From Orobanche coerulescens (taxonomy: Eukaryota > Streptophyta > Magnoliopsida > Lamiales > Orobanchaceae), in contig CM065801.1 of the NCBI GenBank assembly GCA_033398695.1, positions 50,726,358-50,790,357 on the forward strand: DNA of 64,000 nucleotides, in the 5' to 3' direction. Position 1 is the stretch's first letter. Each line of letters starts with the position of its first letter. Shown here piece by piece: positions 57,553-64,000 of the stretch. A model generated the notes under the pieces. That model was not told where the DNA came from, made no database searches, and saw nothing but the letters and a program-made list of their open reading frames with translations. A program made the translations under genes and the position numbers.

Positions 57553-58663
57553 TGTTGTGTCACGATTTATTCATCCCGACAGGCGATCGACTATAAGGCC
57601 GAGCGACCAAGTCAACTCCAGTCAAACTTTGGCTAGCTCACCTAATCGAAGATATCAGACCACCATCAGGTACCCAGCGATCGACTCCCAAGGCGATCGC
57701 CATTTGGCAGCTGGCGACCGACTCTAGTATCCGGCTAAGGACGGTCGACCTACGTCCCGAGCAGGGATGATCGCCCGTCAAAGTCATCGAGGACTGGATC
57801 TCAGAACAGCATCCACGTGCAGATCCACAAAAGGCGCTGACAGACAAGATCTCCGCCGATGCACAAGATCTTTGTCGACAGACAAGACCTTTGACTACAC
57901 TGTCACCTACCGGCAGCGCGAAAGTTGTCATGGGACCACCCGTGATAAAGAACTCAGACGCGTGGCAGCTCCCCATCGACCGCATGATTGACCGCCAAAG
58001 AACTCCCCGCAGACTTTAAGGGAACAAGCCCACGTGCTAAAAGACGATCGCCCGATTATTATAATGCAGAAAAGGCGATCGCCCGGCGTATCCAAGTCCT
58101 ATAAATAGAGAACCTCCTCCTACTGGAAAAAGGTTCGGAATTCATTTCACCAACAACAGAAATACAGTAGAACATACAAGCTCCCTGCTTTCTCGCCGGA
58201 ATCCATCTCAGGACTTCTCTCTCCGAATCTCTCGCCCATAAGACGATCGGCAGAGGCAGCAAGTCTCCACTAGACAGATTCCAAGAGATTCATAAGCCCA
58301 GGAGCCCAAGCATCCAGCTATATACTCGCCGTGAGAGACTGTCGATCTCTCACCGCCGCGACTGTTCATCTCCCTTGTTACAAGAACTCACAGAGCATCA
58401 AATCTGGTTCTTCCGGCAATCTACACGCTCACTAGCTAAGATAACAAGAATCTTTACACTCATTGTAATTGTATTCTTACATTAGTACTTGTATCCCCGA
58501 ATATTAGTATTAATAATATCTCGCGAGAGCATTCAAGCCCGGGACTAACAACCCCGGCAAATCTTGTGTTATTTATCTTTCTCACGGAAGTGCTCTTGCA
58601 TTTGTTTGCTATCCCATCCATTCCAGCAATATCTATCTCCGGATAATATTTTGGGTAGCAACA
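57553..58663 (+). repeat. Element E 5' LTR (candidate limits)
   Basis: Proposed TGTTGTGTCACG...GGTAGCAACA, 1111 bp. The end is well supported by the PBS two bases later. The start is chosen because TGTTG pairs with terminal CAACA and because LINE-like sequence lies just outside. A TATAAATAG box is at about 58100 and transcript-like T/A-rich sequence follows. The partner LTR is outside the window, so the limits cannot be proved. Confidence 0.55.
58100..58107 (+). promoter_or_regulatory. Probable LTR TATA box of element E
   Basis: TATAAATA followed by GAGAACC, preceded by clustered GCGATCGCC motifs at about 58044 and 58073. Confidence 0.6.
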
Positions 58664-58665
58664 AT

Positions 58666-58683
58666 TGGCGCTAGAGGAAGGGG
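58666..58683 (+). other. Primer-binding site of element E
   Basis: TGGCGCTAGAGGAAGGGG starts two bases after the LTR. TGGCGC-type sites are common in Tat/Athila-type elements. I could not assign the tRNA. Confidence 0.6.
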
Positions 58684-58793
58684 GCTATCTAACCCTCAAA
58701 TTTTTATATCTACCGTCCCGAAGAACACTCACTGTTGTCGGGGCAGATACTTGAAGTGACACTCACTGCACTTCAAAGAAAACCTTCAGAATC

Positions 58794-60324
58794 ATGACAT
58801 CCGCCGGTACATCGAAGAAAGCCGCTCTCCGAACCGCCGGACACCATATCCCGGCTCAATCCGAACCCCAGCCGACGACAGGGGGAAGCCGCAGCAACGC
58901 GAGACTCTCGATCCCGCACCCGAGAGATGGCCCCGACCTCTCACTCGATCAGTTCCAAACCAAGGAACAGATCGAGGAGGCTATGGCCATCCTAGAGGAG
59001 CGACGGAGAGCATGCGCGTCGCCCGCGATAACTCCCTCGATCATCCGCCGCATGGGAAAACGGAAATTCAGCGGGCTACTGAACGAGCGATCGTCAGAAA
59101 GCCCCAATTCGCGAGGAAAGGCTCTCGCACGACCGGACGGATCCATTTTCAATCGCTTGGGGCGCGACCCATCCTGGCGACCGGGGCATTCTATTTCCAA
59201 CCACGAAAAGACGGAATCCGAATCCGTCACCAGGAGTTCGGCCTACCCACCTCACAGCCGAACGCAGGTCAGCCATCTGATTCCCGCCCCAATCGCTGTG
59301 GATCGATTCAATCGCCTCGGCCTCGCTCGGCGCCGAGCCGCTAGCACAAAGCACGGCGATGGCCGCCATACAACGCCAGCTCGACGAGATGAAAGCACTC
59401 TTGGACACTGGGGCAAGCGCCAGCAAAAAGATCACCGGGCCGACCGAGCCACTCGCGATCCGCATCGAGCTTGCCCCCATACAACCAACGATCGCTCCTC
59501 CCAAAACACCTCTGTATGAGGGGAGATCGGACCCCGAAACCCACCTGAGTAAATTCCGAATCTACATGACTGGGTGTGGGGCATCTGATGCAACCAAGTG
59601 CCGGATCTTCCCGTTAACATTGGGCGAGCTGGCCCCTAGGTGGTACGTCTCACTACCACCACGATCAATCACCTCCTTTAAGAAACTGGCGAACGACTTC
59701 ACGTCATACTTCGCCAGCAAGGTCGCCAGACCAGAAGGCCCCCACCGCGTGATGAAAATCAAGCAGGGGAAGGACGAGTCAGACGCAGAATACATCCACC
59801 GGGTAGACGAAATCATCCTCACCGGCGATCCCGTCAGTGACGAGATCGCTCTCTATTCGGTCATGGGGGGATTCCACGGTCACTCTCCCATGTTTAGACA
59901 TCTCTCCAAGGATATTCCCCCAACTTATGCGATCTTCCGCGCTAAAGCTGCCAACTTTCTGGCCAGGCAAAGGCTACTCATCCTCCACCTAGGCGAGGAA
60001 ACGCCACCTCCTGTCCAAAAGACGACGATCGCCAAAGCAAAGAAGGTGATCGCCAAGCCACCCGGAGATCTCAAGGCCTTCGAGGACATGGAAGCCCATC
60101 TCCTCCATACGTTCAACTGAACTCCGGCACATATTTTCTATGCCATCAAGGGGCACGAAGAGCTCAAAAAGTCAAAGGCAATAAGGGACCACGGTCACCT
60201 GGACAACAATCAATATTGTGCCTATCATAAGAGTCCCGGCCACAGCACCAACCAATGCCGCGACCTCCTTAAACAGCTCTGGAGATTGTTCGAGGAGGGC
60301 AAGTTGGACAGCTTATTGGCTTAG
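58794..60324 (+). pseudogene. Element E gag (Retrotrans_gag), one frameshift and one stop
   Basis: ATG at 58794 opens a basic, Pro/Arg-rich N-terminal region with DQFQTKEQIEEAMAILEERR. The frame changes at about 59285-59340 to the one containing MAAIQRQLDEMKALLDTGAS. The capsid domain follows: PLYEGRSDPETHLSKFRIYM, LTLGELAPRWYVSLPPRSI, FASKVARPEGPHRVMKIKQG, FHGHSPMFRHLSKDIPPTY. TGA at 60118-60120 interrupts it, after which the same frame continues TPAHIFYAIKGHEELK and a zinc-knuckle-like C-x2-H-x4-H-x4-C (60217-60258), to TAG at 60322-60324. This knuckle type is typical of Tat-lineage gag. No pol frame follows. Confidence 0.88.
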
Positions 60325-60514
60325 CCGAAGCCCTTACCAATCTCCATACACGATCGTCTGATTCGAACACAAAACAGGCTGGAAAGCTCATACGAGCCGA
60401 CCCCTGGATCAACCTCGGCGACCGTCTCTACATGCATTAATCAAGAGAAGGGAACCCCGGAAGTCTCCCCGATCTCCATCCTCATTTAGGAAACTGGAGG
60501 ACTCGATCGCCATC
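60325..60514. other. Post-gag non-coding DNA of element E
   Basis: No domain-bearing frame and no sign of an aspartic protease or reverse transcriptase motif. This is where pol would be expected. Confidence 0.5.
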
Positions 60515-61030
60515 TACGGTTCACCATCTAACATGATGGACTAAGGCACGAGATCGCCTCCCCCGCACAACGTACACCGTCGAAGGTCGGCATCTACATG
60601 ACGATCCAAGGTGGAAGAGTGCAGCCATGGTCCTGGTGGTCGATGGAACCGACTGCTTAGGCCATGCAAGGTCCCTTTGGGCCAAGATCGCCCGCCCTTC
60701 GTTTGAATACGAGGCCGGCGTAGGCTGAGGGCCCTCCAAAATTAATCAGTGGACATGATCGCTCGCCCTCAAAGGTTCATCATTTAACATGGTGAACCCG
60801 GACAATGCGACGTGCCACAACCCCCGTCTCAACGTACACCGTCGAGGTTCACCATCTTCATGGTGGGCCGAGGTGGAAGCAGAGCTAAACGAGCCGCGGG
60901 CGTGGTGTTGAATCATCCGACGCTGCCCCGCGCAAGGACTCCTCTAGACCGAGACCGCACGTCCTTCGTTTAAATACGAGGCGAGGCGCAGCCTAACAGA
61001 GGACCCTCATAATAAAGTGAGTCACGAGAC
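60515..61030 (+). repeat. About 250-bp degenerate tandem repeat in element E
   Basis: Two units share, in order, GGTTCACCATCTAACATGATGG or GGTTCATCATTTAACATGGTG, CAACGTACACCGTCGA, CCAAGGTGGAAG or CCGAGGTGGAAGC, and the block C(C/G)TTCGTTTGAATACGAGGC. They are at about 60518-60765 and 60768-61030. Tandem repeats in non-coding DNA beside the coding region are a known trait of Tat/Ogre elements. Confidence 0.75.
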
Positions 61031-61550
61031 ACTCAATGTCTTCGCGCATCAAGACATGATCAAGGAGTCGGTCCATCGAACTCCGCGATCGTGCACGGTT
61101 CCTCAAGACGAACGACCGTCCTCGAGGATTCGACAAAGTTGAAGACCGCTCACTCAACAAATTATTTTCATCCCCTTACTTCCGCTAAGTGAATAAAAAC
61201 AAGGGGCAATAAGAGTGCGGACTACCTATACGACGATCGTCCCTATTCAACAACATACGGAGGTCGTCATTTTCAGCAAGTTGTGCAGCGATCGAATTTG
61301 TTGTAAAAGTTATCTTTATGAGTTTATCAATTCATTTGGAACTACCCTCGCAACGATCTCTCCTCACACATTTGTACAAAGTCAAACAAAGACTCAAAAA
61401 TAACCATCATTCAAGTGATAAGTCAGAAATTCAAACGTTCATTGCATTACTTGAAAAATCAGAGTACACGGTCGCCCGAAGGCCTAAATGCTACAAAAGA
61501 AAGCTACAAATTACAAAGAAGTAAGCTAAAAACGTCAAAAATGAAGTGCC
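61031..61550. other. Spacer and antisense 3' flank in element E
   Basis: No coding signal on either strand. It lies downstream of the antisense gene, so part is probably its 3' UTR. Confidence 0.5.
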
Positions 61551-64000
61551 TCAGGCCCCTGCCTGGCCTTCGCCATCAGCATCCGGTGCGGTCCCCTCAT
61601 CTTCCGGAGCGTCGGGATGAGCAAGATTGGCCGGAGACGGATACCAGCTCAAATCCACGCCGATGTCCGCAAGATCCAAGATCGGCAAGGAGAAAGCTGG
61701 ATGGAGAGGATGCTCCAACGCATATGACTTGAAGTTCTCAACTAGAGGCCCGACCTCCAAACCTCCCTTCTTAGCCGCTCGGATCGAGTCGGCGAACGCC
61801 AAATAATAGGCGAACTCGCTGACAAGCTCCAAGTTTTGAAAGGGATCGGCCTTGGTCGCCTCTACCTCTCCTTTCAGCTCCGCCATCGCCTGTTGCGACC
61901 CCTAGAGCTCGGCCTCCCTCGCAGCAACCTTCTCCTTCGCCTCCGCCAGCTAGCTGGTCAACCGAGCGATCGTCACCTTCTGGCGATCGGCCTCCTCTTC
62001 AGCGACCCTCTGCGCCCGGACGGCATTCAGCATCTGGTCCCGAAATCGGTCAACCGCCAAACGAGCCAGCTCGGTTTCCTTCTTCTCCAGCTCAAGCTCG
62101 TGGCTCGCCCGCTTGGCCGCCTCCAGAGAGTCCTTCTCCATCGCCACGATCTTATCAGCAAACTCGGTGTTCTCTTTCCGAGCCGTCTCAAGATCCGCCT
62201 GCAGGCGAATAGTGGAGGGCCGCCCCTCAAACTCCTGAGCAGCCTGGACAGCCATGGTCGCCGTCTGGAGAGAAAGGGCGAGAACAGCCTGCATCGAACT
62301 CCCCGCTCGCTGACGAGCGATCGCATCCAGATCGTTCGTCCAGGCCTTCGGCAGAACAGAAGCAGCCTTGCTGACGTATGGAGGAATGTCGCAAGACTGG
62401 CGAGGAGATCGGCTCGCTAGGAAATCCACGACCATCGGCGGGCAAGACGGATCTGTGCGACGGATCCTACATCAAAACAACGAAGTTAGCACAACTCCTA
62501 CGCAGTTGCAAGTTTCAACACAAAAATGCTATCTACCTCTCAGCCTTCTCGGGATCCCGACCGAAATACGGTTTCCCTCGAGGGGTCTCAGCATCCACGA
62601 TCGCCATCTCCCGCATAAAAGCCGCAGAGGGCGGCTCATTCTCCGGAGCAACAATGGTGATCGGAGGCACGGCGATCGGCACTTCATCGCCCGGGGCAGG
62701 AACCGAAGTTTCTCCCAGCCTCGGCCTCTTGCGATTCGCTCGAAGCCCCTCCTCCGGAACTCCCTCCTCAGCCACGACCGTCTCCACGCGAGGCTCCGCC
62801 TCCGGAACTATTGGCAACGCAACAGGTGGGGCCCGAGACGACCTCTTATGGTGGAGACGGCCTAGAACTCCAGGATTCGACATGGCGATCTCCGTCGGAG
62901 GCTCCAAAAGGCGAGGAAAGCGAACCTCTGCAGTTAAGACGATCGACCAACAGTCAGACATTTTCCTCAAGTAAGGCGATCGCCTAGAAAGTGAAGGTCG
63001 CAGAAATTCATACCTGGCACCGAGAGATGTCTCGGGAAACGGAATAGCCGAGCCGACAACCAGCGACTCTCCTTATTGATCCGGTTGGCGTCAAGGTCGT
63101 CGTCCGACAAACTCCTTATCCGCTCCCAAACAACGAGAAAGTCAAAAGGCAACTCCTCGACCGCCGGAATGTGAAAACCTGCAAAACCGAAATCAAATTA
63201 GATCAGTCCAAAACGCATCCGAACGAAGGAGAGTCTAAACCCTTACCGGGATTCCTCTCCCGAAACTCGGTAGGGATCTCCAGCTCGCTCGAAGGATTGT
63301 CACTCGCGGAAGCCCTCCACTTGCCGGCGACCCAGAACCACTTCGTCTGATCGCCCCGCATCTTATTCGGGACTCCGTGAATTACCCGAACAGATCGGCC
63401 CTGAATATGGTAACCGCCGACCAACCCTTTATGAGCCGTCAGTTTGAACAAATGGTTCATCTACAACGGCGATGGGAGGCGGTATAGGCGGTGACCGCCG
63501 AAAATAGTGAGAGTGCAGATAATTTGGAGCCAGGCGTTCGGCGTCAGCTGAAGTAGCGCCACATTCCAAGCGGCCAGCAGGTGAGAGACAGCAAAGGATA
63601 GAGGGAAGCGCAGCCCGGCCTCCATAATCGCCTCATTCACGGCGACCATACCCATCGGAGGCTGATCGGCTCGCTCATTCTCCGCCGGCGTGAACATGTC
63701 CACATCTGAAGGAACATGGAATCTCGTCCTCCAGACGGCCAGATCTTTCCTGGACGCCGAACTCCGTATTTGGCCAAGCGACCACAACGATCGCTGCGCA
63801 GCCCGGTACTGCGACCGTTTGGGAAGCACATAGGGGTAGGCGACCGAGTATCCACGGAAATCGAATCTCGGAGTAGGACCGGCCAACTTCTCCATTATCT
63901 CAGCAAAGGCCTTATAGGCCCGGCCGAAAGCGCTATGTTGCTCCCAGTAAGCCCTAATCGCCAGATCTCTCTCTATCTGCGATCGTCTCTCTTCAGCAGC
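61551..64000 (-). pseudogene. Element E antisense gene (aORF), four exons, three in-frame stops, 5' end outside window
   Basis: Exons on the minus strand: 63247-64000+, 63014-63178, 62537-62927 and 61551-62466. All introns are GT-AG, with splice phases 1, 1 and 2 that keep a single frame. Exon 1 carries a putative gypsy-type transposon domain (VNEAIMEAGLRFPLSFAVSH, LLQLTPNAWLQIICTLTIF, DQTKWFWVAGKW), open to the window edge; TAG at 63461-63463 interrupts it. Exon 2 reads FHIPAVEELPFDFLVVWERI. Exon 3 is Pro/Arg/Glu-rich (RKRPRLGETSVPAPGDE). Exon 4 is a long coiled coil (LQADLETARKENTEFADKIV) with TAGs at 61950-61952 and 61902-61904, ending in an acidic tail. Such aORF proteins occur in Tat-type elements; function unknown. 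Confidence 0.8.

Larger units (their letters stand above)
57553..64000 (+). mobile_element. Element E: Tat-like Ty3/gypsy element with gag and antisense gene but no pol (partial)
   Basis: Left part of an LTR retroelement running off the window. A 1.1-kb LTR is followed by a PBS, a plus-strand gag, about 1.2 kb of non-coding DNA with a tandem repeat, then a minus-strand spliced gene. Antisense ORFs of this kind are known in the Tat/Ogre/Retand lineage. No protease, RT or integrase is encoded between gag and the antisense gene, so the copy is non-autonomous unless pol lies elsewhere. CGATCG/GCGATCGCC motifs recur throughout. Confidence 0.7.

Noticed and set aside
57201..57596. 131-codon plus-strand ORF
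   Set aside because: It is the shadow of the minus-strand LINE-like frame and crosses the proposed LTR start of element E.
58949..59822. Several minus-strand ORFs of 60-136 codons
   Set aside because: Antisense shadows of the GC-rich element E gag; no recognisable domains.
62368..62974. Plus-strand ORFs of 165-198 codons
   Set aside because: Shadows of aORF exons 3 and 4; they run across the introns, and the minus-strand exons explain the region with consistent splice phases.
1..64000. tRNA, rRNA or snoRNA genes
   Set aside because: No cloverleaf-like or rRNA-like sequence was recognised; the only tRNA-related sequences are the retrotransposon primer-binding sites.

Overview
This is a plant nuclear DNA window, almost certainly from a flowering plant. 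The evidence is spliced plant gene fragments, several Tekay/Del-type Ty3/gypsy chromovirus retrotransposons primed by initiator-Met tRNA, a MuDR-type DNA transposon and a Tat-like element with an antisense gene. I see no convincing intact host gene. Nearly everything from about 10 kb onward is transposable element, mostly nested and broken by stops, frameshifts and deletions.

Layout. (1) 1-8.8 kb: AT-rich DNA holding minus-strand fragments of three unrelated genes in a row: ABITRAM-like, FZR/CCS52-like WD40 and ARGONAUTE4-like. They keep introns but are damaged. The ABITRAM+FZR part lies in a direct duplication (copies at 2348-3913 and 4917-6476, with a third scrap at 6646-6835). This looks like multi-gene capture by a transposon. 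(2) 8.8-12.66 kb and 30.94-31.24 kb: a decayed minus-strand retroelement-type antisense ORF region holding a solo LTR. (3) 12660-30934: element A, a plus-strand chromovirus with 2.1-kb LTRs and target-site duplication (TSD) GGCTG. It is split by element B (19415-28585, minus strand, TSD CATAT). (4) 31.87-55.02 kb: a DNA transposon with a minus-strand MuDR transposase, a convergent GRF-zinc-finger gene and roughly 130-bp inverted terminal sequences. It is split by element D (35682-53175, plus strand, TSD TAACC), which is itself split by element C (37465-46137, minus strand, TSD CCTCT). (5) 55.0-57.55 kb: intergenic DNA, a possible solo LTR and a LINE-like scrap. (6) 57553-64000: element E, with LTR, PBS, gag, no pol, a tandem repeat and then a four-exon antisense gene reaching the window end.

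The nesting gives a relative order of events: the antisense-ORF region predates A, which predates B; the DNA transposon predates D, which predates C. All four chromovirus families share PBS TGGTATCAG, a purine-rich tract before the 3' LTR, a gag with two CCHC knuckles, PR-RT-RNase H-integrase order and a C-terminal chromodomain-like segment. Their LTRs differ strongly in sequence, but each carries an array of short palindromes just upstream of the TATA region and a shared 3'-terminal module.

The most unusual structures are: the LTR palindrome arrays; the inverted-duplicated (foldback) left end of element D inside a perfect TSD; the phase-consistent spliced antisense gene of element E, which has a gag but no pol; the AGO4/FZR/ABITRAM capture block; and the MuDR transposase plus GRF gene inside CACTA-like ends.
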